A stretch of 32,631 nucleotides of DNA, taken from positions 1 through 32,631 of the forward strand of contig JAJFFY010000097.1 in NCBI GenBank assembly GCA_021776415.1. The letters run 5' to 3'. Under the pieces are notes generated by a model. The model was not told where the DNA came from, ran no database searches, and worked only from the letters and a program-made list of their open reading frames with translations. The position numbers and the translations under genes are program-made. Of this stretch, positions 7,391-14,776 are shown piece by piece (positions within the stretch are counted from its first letter, which is position 1; every line of letters begins with the position of its first letter). The DNA is from Hyphococcus sp. GTDB taxonomy: Bacteria > Pseudomonadota > Alphaproteobacteria > Caulobacterales > Parvularculaceae.

Positions 7391-7786
7391 TCAGTTCATA
7401 AACACAGCGCCGGCATCGAAAACATCTGCGACCGCCCGGAAAGAATGTGACAAGGCCGACGTAATATCGCGGCCGGAGAGGCCTGCATTTTGAAACATGA
7501 TAAAACCCAGGATCAGGACGACGCCAAGCGTGCGCGCGATGCTCCTCGTGGTGCTGAGGAACAGTAGCGCGGCGGCAATAATCTCAACACCGCCTACAAG
7601 CCGACTATTGGCAAGACCGTCAAATATCAACGCGTCAAGACTTTGATCAGCGTTGGCGTAAAGCGGTTCTGCAGTGAAGGCCTGAATGCTGCCGACAATC
7701 GTCAACAAAGCGCTTACAAAGCCCTGAAATGTATCTTTGCAAAACAGGGCGAATCCTACGGCGCCATTAGTTTGTCCTGAAATCAT
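7391..7786 (-). CDS. Small multi-span membrane protein (DoxX-like)
   Basis: A protein of about 131 residues with three to four hydrophobic helices (around FVSALLTIVGSIQAF, LVGGVEIIAAALLFLS and TLGVVLILGFIMF) and short loops. The layout, with a Gly-Gly-x-Glu in the second hydrophobic segment, resembles small DoxX-like membrane proteins, but the assignment is weak. An earlier start at 7834 would add 16 residues but has no ribosome site; the ATG at 7786 has only a distant GAGG. It follows the DUF4383 gene by about 110 bases on the same strand. Function unknown. Confidence 0.62.
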   Translation of the reverse strand: MISGQTNGAVGFALFCKDTFQGFVSALLTIVGSIQAFTAEPLYANADQSLDALIFDGLANSRLVGGVEIIAAALLFLSTTRSIARTLGVVLILGFIMFQNAGLSGRDITSALSHSFRAVADVFDAGAVFMN

Positions 7787-7897
7787 TGTCGGACGCTTTT
7801 GCCTCGGGAAAAGTGTTGGAAAATATGTGTCCATTTTTTTGTGTCATTCAACTTCGCGCCGGAGAGTTGGGAAATGCTTGTTGTTGCTGTGCATCTG

Positions 7898-8287
7898 CTA
7901 TTCCGCAGCGATGTTTGCGCTGATCTTCTTTGGGTCGGGAGCAGCTAATAAGCCTCCGACGAGAATGACTACAGCGAGCATCACATGCAGCCACCGATCC
8001 GCGGTGTTGATGTGGATGATGCCCAGCAACATGTCGCTTTTGGTCAAGAAACCCAAAATTGCAACAAGCACATAATAAACGCCAATGCCGAAAGTTGTAT
8101 TGCGCGCGTAACCGAGATTACTGCCAAAAAGAAACGCAAGACCGGTGAGGAGGTGCACCATATTGTGCATTCCGTTGACGACGAATATGCCTGTAGGCGA
8201 TACAACCGGGTTTGGAACAAATCCCAATATACCAACAAGAATGAATGTTGCGCCAAACACATTTGCGATGGTTTTTGCAGAGATCAT
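7898..8287 (-). CDS. DUF4383 four-helix membrane protein
   Basis: A 129-residue integral membrane protein with four helices. It carries the family's polar marks: NGMHNMVHLLTG near the second helix and NTADRWLHVMLAV before the last. These match the DUF4383 pattern. The ATG at 8287 is chosen because AAAGGTAACAA sits directly upstream with good spacing, whereas the extension to 8371 looks non-coding. The family is common in bacteria and has no settled function. It heads a minus-strand run of small membrane or basic proteins ending at 6813. Confidence 0.85.
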   Translation of the reverse strand: MISAKTIANVFGATFILVGILGFVPNPVVSPTGIFVVNGMHNMVHLLTGLAFLFGSNLGYARNTTFGIGVYYVLVAILGFLTKSDMLLGIIHINTADRWLHVMLAVVILVGGLLAAPDPKKISANIAAE

Positions 8288-8939
8288 TTTGTTACCTTTC
8301 TTTGGCGCCAGCGTCGGAAATGTCGGCGCAGATTTTATCTTTCTTTGTTCAAGCACGGGCAGCGTTATCAAAGCCGGATCGGACGGAAGCGCGTGCGGGC
8401 AAGCAGCAACAGGGAGGAGAGTTTGCTACTTTTCTGGGCATGGGGGCTGCGCTTCCATCCGAAACTTGTGGGATTGCTCCGAGGAACAATCGCAAAGGTG
8501 AAACGCTGTGATGTGAATTCGATATTTGATGGTTCCTGCACTGTCTTCCTTGGTAACATCGCTGTTTTTTCTTTTATACGCTTTCAGAATTTTGCTTTTC
8601 AGAATCCGGCGCGATAGGCGGGCGCCCTCATCGAAAACAGTCCCGTTAACGGAGCCACATGCGTCGTGCACGGCAGTAACCGGCTGATCTGATGGAGATC
8701 GAAGCTTCTTCGCCTGCCTTTGGTTTCGACTTGTTGAAGTGACGCACTCGGTTCGTGGCGGTTGTTTGCAATATGAGGCGGAAACCTGCTCTGACGGCGA
8801 AACAACTTCCCAGAGGGACTATCTTGTGGTTACATATCGTTAGTCTTATCCAACAAGTTGCTGCAGCCCTGTGTTTCTTTGAGTTTGAAGACTAAATTGA
8901 AGTTGATGTTTGAGTTCTAACATATCCGAAAGCATCACT
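8288..8939. other. Gene-free interval between DUF4383 gene and AMP ligase
   Basis: About 650 bases with no convincing gene. Short frames here lack family features and ribosome sites. It holds the regulatory motif at 8581-8610 and must contain the promoters of both the leftward DUF4383 gene and the rightward ligase. No strong -35/-10 pair was found by eye. Confidence 0.5.
8581..8610 (-). promoter_or_regulatory. Second copy of the CCGGATTCTGAAA site
   Basis: The minus strand reads GCCGGATTCTGAAAAGC and then AAAATTCTGAAAG, giving two ATTCTGAAA units 15 bases apart. This block is nearly identical to 3070-3099. Tandem half-sites fit an AraC-family regulator. It lies between divergent genes, about 300 bases from either start. 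Confidence 0.42.
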
Positions 8940-10550
8940 ATGATCTCGGCTCACCATAAAGCCAACTTCGCCCCGCTTTCTCCCGTAAATTTTTTGTTGC
9001 GTGGCGCGAATTTTTTTGGACAGCGCACCGCAGTCATTTATGGCGAAGAGAGGTTCACCTATCACGAGTTTAGTAACCGAGTGCGTGGGCTGGCGTTGGC
9101 GTTGCGGAACGCTGATATTGCCGCCGGCGACATAGTCGCTGTTCTTGCCTTGAATACGCCGCCCATGCTCGAAGCGCATTATGCGGTCCCGATGATTGGC
9201 GGGGTGATTAATCCGCTTAATGTGAGGCTCGACGCTGCTGTGATCGCAGGTTCTTTGAGCCATAGCGGCGCCCGGCTGATAATTTGTGACAGTGAATTTT
9301 TGGAGCTTGCCCGACAAGCGCAGAGTCATGCAGCGTTGGACTTGCCGATTGTCGTCATCAACGATCCGACAGCCGGGTTTCCAATTGACCGCGGTCTTAT
9401 CGACTATGAAGAATTTATCGGCCAGGGCTCGAAAGCCATAAAAACTGCTGACATCAAAGATGAGACCCAGCCGATATCGCTTCTTTACACTTCGGGAACA
9501 ACGGGAACGCCGAAGGGCGTTGTCTACAGCCATCGCGGCGCCTATCTCGCCGGACTTTCCAACGCGCTGAGTTTCGGTCTTACGCATGATAGCATCTTTC
9601 TTTGGACCTGGCCGATGTTTCATTCAAATGGTCTGTCCTTTATCTGGTCGGTAACGGCCGTCGGGGGAACACACATTTGCGGGCGCAGTTTTGACGCGTC
9701 GAAGATTTTCGATTTGATTGGTCGCCATCAGGTCAGTCATTTTTGCGCAGCGCCGCTTGTTCTGAATATACTCGCGGCGGATTCAAGCGCGCGCGACATA
9801 CGCTTTGCGCACACCGTAAATTGCATTACCGGCGGCTCGCCTCCGCTCTCAAGCGTCTTGAGCAAACTAGAAACGCTCGGAATAGACGTCACCCACCAAT
9901 ATGGTTCTTCAGAGTGTTATGGACCGGCGACCGTCGCATTGCGCCAATCAGAATGGGAGTATTTAGACACCGGGGACCGATACAAGATGATGGCCCGTCA
10001 GGGCGCGCCCACCCCGGTCGTCGACGATTTGATCGTGGCTGATCCAAAAACCATGAAACAGGTTCCGCGAGATGGCGCCGCCGCCGGCGAGATCATGTTG
10101 CGTGGGAATGCAATCATGAGCGGCTATTTTGACGACGATGCGGCCTCACGGGAAGTCTTTGTCGGCGGGTGGTATCATACAGGCGATATCGCCGTGTGGC
10201 ACCCGGACGGCGTGATCGAAATCAAGGACAGGTCGAAAGATATGATTATCTCGGGCGGCGAGAACATTTCATCGGTGGAAATCGAGGAAGTTCTCTACCA
10301 ACATCCTGAAGTCTTTGAGGCTGCAGTTGTGGCAAAACCTAATGAGGCGCTTGTGGAGGCGCCTTGTGCATTTGTTAACCGAGTAGCGGGCAGCACGGTG
10401 AATGCGGAAGAGCTGGTCCATTTTTGCCGCTCGTTTCTGGCGGAGTCTAAAATTCCCAAAGACTTTGTTTTTCGGGAGCTGCCAAAAACCGCGACCGGAA
10501 AAATCCAGAAATATGCGTTGCGGAAAATTGCGCAATCCATGGACGTATGA
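8940..10550 (+). CDS. AMP-forming acyl-CoA synthetase/ligase
   Basis: A protein of about 536 residues of the ANL adenylating family, which activates a carboxylic acid as acyl-AMP and then forms the CoA thioester. The motifs are present in order: the phosphate loop YTSGTTGTPKG (about residue 182), the YGSSECYGP motif (about 320), YHTGD (about 411), the hinge KDRSKDMIISGGENIS (about 430), and the C-terminal PKTATGKIQK with the catalytic Lys (about 518). The sequence looks like the medium/long-chain or aryl acid group; the acid is not predictable. The ATG at 8940 is used; a TTG at 8910 would add 10 residues, and neither has a strong ribosome site. It stands alone on the plus strand, with the convergent AraC gene downstream. 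Confidence 0.93.
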   Translation: MISAHHKANFAPLSPVNFLLRGANFFGQRTAVIYGEERFTYHEFSNRVRGLALALRNADIAAGDIVAVLALNTPPMLEAHYAVPMIGGVINPLNVRLDAAVIAGSLSHSGARLIICDSEFLELARQAQSHAALDLPIVVINDPTAGFPIDRGLIDYEEFIGQGSKAIKTADIKDETQPISLLYTSGTTGTPKGVVYSHRGAYLAGLSNALSFGLTHDSIFLWTWPMFHSNGLSFIWSVTAVGGTHICGRSFDASKIFDLIGRHQVSHFCAAPLVLNILAADSSARDIRFAHTVNCITGGSPPLSSVLSKLETLGIDVTHQYGSSECYGPATVALRQSEWEYLDTGDRYKMMARQGAPTPVVDDLIVADPKTMKQVPRDGAAAGEIMLRGNAIMSGYFDDDAASREVFVGGWYHTGDIAVWHPDGVIEIKDRSKDMIISGGENISSVEIEEVLYQHPEVFEAAVVAKPNEALVEAPCAFVNRVAGSTVNAEELVHFCRSFLAESKIPKDFVFRELPKTATGKIQKYALRKIAQSMDV

Positions 10551-10588
10551 CTTTGTTTGTGGATGATCATCGCAATAAGCAATGTGGC

Positions 10589-10613
10589 CTGATCTGGGAT
10601 CAGCTGCGTTTTT
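10589..10613 (+). terminator. Possible terminator after the AMP ligase
   Basis: A six-base stem CTGATC-TGG-GATCAG is followed, after CTGCG, by a run of five T. It sits 38 bases after the ligase stop, in the gap between convergent genes. The stem is short and only half GC, and the T run is not directly adjacent, so activity is uncertain. Confidence 0.35.
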
Positions 10614-10668
10614 CCAGACGGAGCGTGAAAGCGCAAGTCGGCGCCGTTGCGCTTACATCGCTTTCAGT

Positions 10669-11535
10669 TCACAAAATATTCTCGCTGCGAAGTTGCGCAG
10701 GCGTAACGCCGATTTCACGCTTGAATGTCGTCGTCATATGGCTCTGCGAGGAAAACCCTGTCGCGTAGGCGATGTCAGCGATCGGGTGGGCAGTCGTGTT
10801 CAGGAGCTTACGGGCCGCCTTAATCCGGCAGTTTAATACATAATGGTGCGGCGGTTCGCCGACTTTGTTTTTGAATGCGCGCGCAAATTGATGGGTCAAA
10901 ACGCCGGATAACCCAGCGAGCGCTTCAAGAGATAGATCAGCATCAATGTTAGCGTCGATATAGTTCAACACCAGCCGCAATACATTGTCGTTCAATTTTG
11001 AACTGCGTGCAGATTTGCGTTGTTGCGGCGGAAGTCGGATCATTTCGACAATCAGAAGAAAACACAATGCTTCAAGATAGTCCGTTGAAACATCATGCAT
11101 GAGCATATGGCGGCGAATGCGCTGCGCCAGTTCTGTTGTAAAAGGCTTGGGACCGCCAATAATCACACGAGGCTCAAGCGTATCTTTCGGAATTTGCAGC
11201 GCCGCTTCGACTTTTAACTTTATGTCGTCAAAGCGAAAAACCAATGCAAGCACCTCCGGTGCTGCATCGGAAGCGCCGCGCAACGGAAAATTCGGCGGCG
11301 TCACAATATATTCATGAGGCCGCCGATCATAACGCCGCAGCCGGTCTCCGGCCAAAGAGCTACGTCCTTCGTCAGCACCAAAACTGATGCTTGCAAATGT
11401 GTCAGCAAGCCGAACGTTAAAAGCGCGCTTGCCAGCCGGAACCAATTCGACAAAGAAATTATCAAAATGCACGCGCTTGCCCCAATTCGGCAATTCACCG
11501 CGGGGCGGTGCGTCAAGATTCATATCCTGTTTCAT
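10669..11535 (-). CDS. AraC-family transcriptional regulator
   Basis: A protein of about 288 residues with an N-terminal sensor domain and a C-terminal AraC DNA-binding domain. The first HTH is in LEALAGLSGVLTHQFARAFK and the second in IADIAYATGFSSQSHMTTTFK, followed by IGVTPAQLR. The ATG at 11535 is preferred: it has GGGGGAG 5 bases upstream. The longer frame begins with GTG at 11715, where it would leave only 17 bases to the divergent gene and no room for promoters. With the shorter start there is a 197-base divergent intergenic region, the usual arrangement for an activator and its target. Predicted target: the plus-strand small peptide, VOC, PNPOx-fusion and flavoprotein genes. Effector unknown. 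Confidence 0.9.
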   Translation of the reverse strand: MKQDMNLDAPPRGELPNWGKRVHFDNFFVELVPAGKRAFNVRLADTFASISFGADEGRSSLAGDRLRRYDRRPHEYIVTPPNFPLRGASDAAPEVLALVFRFDDIKLKVEAALQIPKDTLEPRVIIGGPKPFTTELAQRIRRHMLMHDVSTDYLEALCFLLIVEMIRLPPQQRKSARSSKLNDNVLRLVLNYIDANIDADLSLEALAGLSGVLTHQFARAFKNKVGEPPHHYVLNCRIKAARKLLNTTAHPIADIAYATGFSSQSHMTTTFKREIGVTPAQLRSENIL

Positions 11536-11732
11536 GGCGCTCCCCCAAATTTCGAGCCTTTCGACGGCATCATTCCAAGATTGACCATCGAGATCAAGGG
11601 ACGGTTGCGGGCGCGCTTTGGCGCCGGCGCCGCTAATCCGCCCAAATGTTAGATATTGTAACGCCGGAAAGTGAAAGCGCTTAGGCGTCATGAAAGGCCA
11701 ACGTAAACGCCTCACTTATGAAGGAGGAAACG

Positions 11733-11948
11733 ATGTCGTGCACGCCAAACAGGTTCTATTTGCGCACTGCTGAGTATGTGGCTTTGGCGGCAGGCGCCTT
11801 GGCCATGGTGCTGTTCATATTTGCAGTAACATTTATATTGAACGTTTTTGCGTCTTCGGCCAGAGCAGCCGTCGATATTGAAGCCGCGAAGGTTGGTGCG
11901 TCATGTGCGAGTGCAACTTTTGAAACTGTCAGTGCCGCGCCGTGTTAG
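11733..11948 (+). CDS. Small exported or membrane-anchored peptide, two C-terminal-region cysteines
   Basis: A 71-residue product with a near-perfect AAGGAGG six bases before the ATG, strong evidence of translation. Residues about 17-42 form one hydrophobic helix, followed by ASSARA-AV, a plausible signal-peptidase site. Cleavage would release a peptide of about 26 residues with one internal and one terminal Cys; otherwise it is a bitopic membrane protein. It is the first gene facing the AraC regulator and precedes the VOC gene. I do not recognise a family. Confidence 0.7.
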   Translation: MSCTPNRFYLRTAEYVALAAGALAMVLFIFAVTFILNVFASSARAAVDIEAAKVGASCASATFETVSAAPC

Positions 11949-11962
11949 ATTCTGAAAAGCCG
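11948..11962 (+). promoter_or_regulatory. Variant ATTCTGAAAAGCCGG word
   Basis: Directly at the stop of the small gene and about 130 bases before the VOC start. It contains ATTCTGAAAAGC as in the 8581-8610 block but with CCGG on the other side. It could be a related half-site; chance is not excluded. Confidence 0.25.
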
Positions 11963-12094
11963 GAAGCTGTAATAAGTAACTCGCACAACGCGGCATGGTC
12001 GTGACGGTAAAACCAGCGAAGAAACGCCCCTTACAAATGCAAGCCAAATGGGGCGGTGATGCAGCGATACACTTACAAATCAAGGAGACAGACC

Positions 12095-12505
12095 ATGTCA
12101 AACGCATCTATTACCAAAGGCGTCCATCATATTGGACTAACCATCCCGGATCTTGCTGAAACCCGCGCTTTTTTTGTCGAAACGCTCGGCTATGAACAAA
12201 TCGGCGACGTTCCGGATTATCCAGCAGTCTTTTTAAGTGACGGCGCAACTATGATTACGCTGTGGCAGGCGGAAAACCCCGACATTGCAGTTCCTTTCGA
12301 CCGCAAGAATGTCATTGGGCTTCATCATTTCGCGCTTAAAGTTGACAGCCGCGAAGCGCTTGACGAGATTCTTGAAAAACTGGAAGCTGTGGACAGCTGC
12401 GAAGTGGAATTCCCACCTGAACCCCTCGGCGGCGGCGCCACAAGACACATGATGTGTTACATTCCCGGCGGCATCCGGATGGAGTTCATCGCTCCGGCTG
12501 CATAA
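12095..12505 (+). CDS. VOC-superfamily (glyoxalase/dioxygenase-like) protein
   Basis: A 136-residue protein made of two beta-alpha-beta-beta-beta modules. Candidate metal ligands fit the vicinal-oxygen-chelate pattern: His in GVHHIGLTIPDL, His in GLHHFALKVDS, and Glu in the closing GIRMEFIAP strand. Glyoxalase I, methylmalonyl-CoA epimerase and extradiol-type enzymes share this fold. AAGGAG lies 8 bases before the ATG at 12095, which is why the upstream ATG at 12056 is rejected. It precedes the PNPOx fusion by 61 bases, probably in one transcript. Its substrate may be an electrophile or a thiol adduct handled by the following redox proteins; that is inference. Confidence 0.9.
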   Translation: MSNASITKGVHHIGLTIPDLAETRAFFVETLGYEQIGDVPDYPAVFLSDGATMITLWQAENPDIAVPFDRKNVIGLHHFALKVDSREALDEILEKLEAVDSCEVEFPPEPLGGGATRHMMCYIPGGIRMEFIAPAA

Positions 12506-12566
12506 GCGATAGCGTTAGACTTGATCGTAACTGCCCGTAACGGGCGCAGAACGAACGGATTGCGCC

Positions 12567-14663
12567 ATGGATATTACAACGTCCCCCTTTCACGCTGGCG
12601 AGCGCGAAGTGCAAGAGCGTCTTGGGGTTCGTGACAAGATCGAAGCCTTCGCGAGACGCGTAGTGCGGAACTATCTGCCCGATCAGCATCGTAAATTTTA
12701 TGAGATGCTGCCTTTCGTTCTGTTGGGGACGGTTGACGCAACGGGACAGCCCTGGGCGTCTCTTGTGGCTGGCAAGCCCGGCTTCATCACAAGTCCCGAC
12801 AGTCGCACGCTCGATATTGCGGCGCTGCCGATCCATGGCTATCCGTTGATTGAAACGCTGAAGCCGGGCGCCGATATCGGGCTGCTCGGCATTCAGCTTG
12901 AAACTCGCCGCAGAAATCGCCTGACGGGCAGGATTGGATCAGTGCGCCAAGATGGTTTCACCGTCGAGATCCGTCAGACGTTTGGCAATTGTCCGCAATA
13001 TATCCAGACCCGCGGTGTTGAGATCATATCGGGCGGCGACAACGCTGAGGACGATCGCCGGATCGGTCATAATGACCGGCTTGACGGGTATACGCGGACG
13101 CTGATTGAAAATTCGGATACGCTTTTTATTGCGACAGCCTATAGCGAGGACGCCGAAAACTGGTCTCACGGCGCCGATGTATCGCATCGCGGCGGCAGGC
13201 CGGGATTTGTGAAAATTGAAGACGACCGAACCTTTGTGTTTCCGGATTACTCAGGCAACAACCATTTCAACACAGTTGGCAATATTGTGCGCAACCCAAA
13301 GGCGGGATTTCTCTTTGCCGATTTCGACACCGGCAGTGCGGTCTATATCAGCGGCGAAGCGGAAATCGATTGGGAAAGCCCTGAGATCGCGGCATTTGCA
13401 GGCGCGGAGCGGCTGATCCGCTGTCGTGTGAACGAAGTAATCACTGCCGTTAACAGCTTGCCGTTGCAATTCAATTTCAATGAATATTCGCCCATGCTTG
13501 ACCACACGGGAAGTTGGGAGCAAGCGGCGCAAACACTCGCAGCCGAAAAAGAGCGCAATCAATATATTCCTTACGAAGTATTTGACCTTCGTCGCGAAAG
13601 CGAATTGATCACATCATATTATTTGCACCGCGTTGACGGAAAAGCGCTTGCCGCCTATGCGCCCGGCCAGTTCCTGCCGATCCGGTTGAGCGCATCCGGC
13701 GCGTCCGGTGCGGACACCAAGATCGCGCGCACTTATACGGTCTCAGACGCGCCGAATGGCGATTACTACCGGTTATCGATCAAACGGGAGGGCGGGACTG
13801 CGCAAGCGTCAAACTTCTTTCATGATCAGGTCGATCGAGGATTTTCTCTTGAAGCGATGGCGCCGCGTGGAAAATTCATTCTTGATCAGTTAAGCAACCG
13901 CCCGGCCGTCCTTATTTCGGCCGGCGTCGGCGTAACGCCAATGATTGCGATGGCGAACCACATTATCAATGAAGGCAACCGCACGCGAAACTTTCGCCCA
14001 ACCTATTTCATTCACGGCGCCAAAAACAGTAGCGCCCATGCGTTCAGGGAGCATATCGAGAGGCTCGATAACGGCTATGAGTCCTTCAGCAAATTTATCT
14101 GTTACAGCGAGCCGGAAGAAAATGATAAGCCGGGTGTCACCCATGAGGCAGACGGGCGCATCGATATAGCATTGCTGAAACAGGTCCTGCCGTTTGACGA
14201 TTATGACTTTTATATTTGCGGACCTCAGCCATTCATGCAGGCTTTATATGACAGCCTTACAGAGCTTGGCGTGCGTGAGGAGCGCATTCACTATGAGTCA
14301 TTCGGTCCCGCCACAGTATTTAGGCAAAAGCCCAAGCCAGTCCCAGTTAGTGAGCCCGGTGTAGCGGGCGCTGCTCCTGTGAATGTTAGTTTTTCGAAAT
14401 CCGGCGTCGATGTGGAATGGTCGCCGGACAAAGGAACGTTATTAGAGCTTGCAGAAGCTGCCGGGCTTGATGCGGCGTTTTCGTGCAGGTCCGGTATTTG
14501 CGGAACATGCGCGACCCGGCTTCAGTGTGGCGCCGTTGATTATGTTGAGGAAGCAACCGGACCGCATAGTGACGATGAGGTTTTGATCTGTTGCTCAACC
14601 CCGCGAACGATGACTGGCGAGAAGTCTTGCGGCGACGATTGCGGCGTTGTTCTCGACCTATAG
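12567..14663 (+). CDS. PNPOx-like / ferredoxin-NADP reductase / 2Fe-2S ferredoxin fusion
   Basis: A 698-residue fusion. Residues about 40-300 resemble two consecutive pyridoxamine-phosphate-oxidase-like split barrels (FVLLGTVDATGQPWASL... and GGRPGFVKIEDDRTFVFPD...), likely flavin or substrate binding. Residues about 335-580 form a ferredoxin-reductase module with the FAD motif ARTYTVSD (about 386), the NAD(P) loop GVGVTPM (about 452) and CGPQPFM (about 550). Residues about 610-698 form a plant-type 2Fe-2S ferredoxin with Cys640, Cys645, Cys648 and Cys675. It could pass electrons from NAD(P)H via FAD and the cluster to the split-barrel site. Homologous fusions exist in databases but have no agreed substrate. 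The flavoprotein gene follows 113 bases later. The ribosome site is weak. Confidence 0.93.
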   Translation: MDITTSPFHAGEREVQERLGVRDKIEAFARRVVRNYLPDQHRKFYEMLPFVLLGTVDATGQPWASLVAGKPGFITSPDSRTLDIAALPIHGYPLIETLKPGADIGLLGIQLETRRRNRLTGRIGSVRQDGFTVEIRQTFGNCPQYIQTRGVEIISGGDNAEDDRRIGHNDRLDGYTRTLIENSDTLFIATAYSEDAENWSHGADVSHRGGRPGFVKIEDDRTFVFPDYSGNNHFNTVGNIVRNPKAGFLFADFDTGSAVYISGEAEIDWESPEIAAFAGAERLIRCRVNEVITAVNSLPLQFNFNEYSPMLDHTGSWEQAAQTLAAEKERNQYIPYEVFDLRRESELITSYYLHRVDGKALAAYAPGQFLPIRLSASGASGADTKIARTYTVSDAPNGDYYRLSIKREGGTAQASNFFHDQVDRGFSLEAMAPRGKFILDQLSNRPAVLISAGVGVTPMIAMANHIINEGNRTRNFRPTYFIHGAKNSSAHAFREHIERLDNGYESFSKFICYSEPEENDKPGVTHEADGRIDIALLKQVLPFDDYDFYICGPQPFMQALYDSLTELGVREERIHYESFGPATVFRQKPKPVPVSEPGVAGAAPVNVSFSKSGVDVEWSPDKGTLLELAEAAGLDAAFSCRSGICGTCATRLQCGAVDYVEEATGPHSDDEVLICCSTPRTMTGEKSCGDDCGVVLDL

Positions 14664-14776
14664 ACAGGGCGACAATATTTGCCGACATTCGTCTTCCGAT
14701 GTAGTGGATGCAGCTGTGTAATATTGTTCGTCAAGCCGAATAAAGAACGCGTTTGCGGCGTTCAGGGAGGAACATC

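Noticed and set aside
8892..9623. 243-residue open frame on the minus strand across the start of the AMP ligase
   Set aside because: It lies almost fully antisense to a gene with clear adenylating-enzyme motifs, has no family features, and is a frame shadow.
10669..11715. Longer 348-residue version of the second AraC regulator with a GTG start at 11715
   Set aside because: It would leave 17 bases to the divergent gene with no space for promoters. The internal ATG at 11535 has GGGGGAG, and the resulting length is normal for the family.
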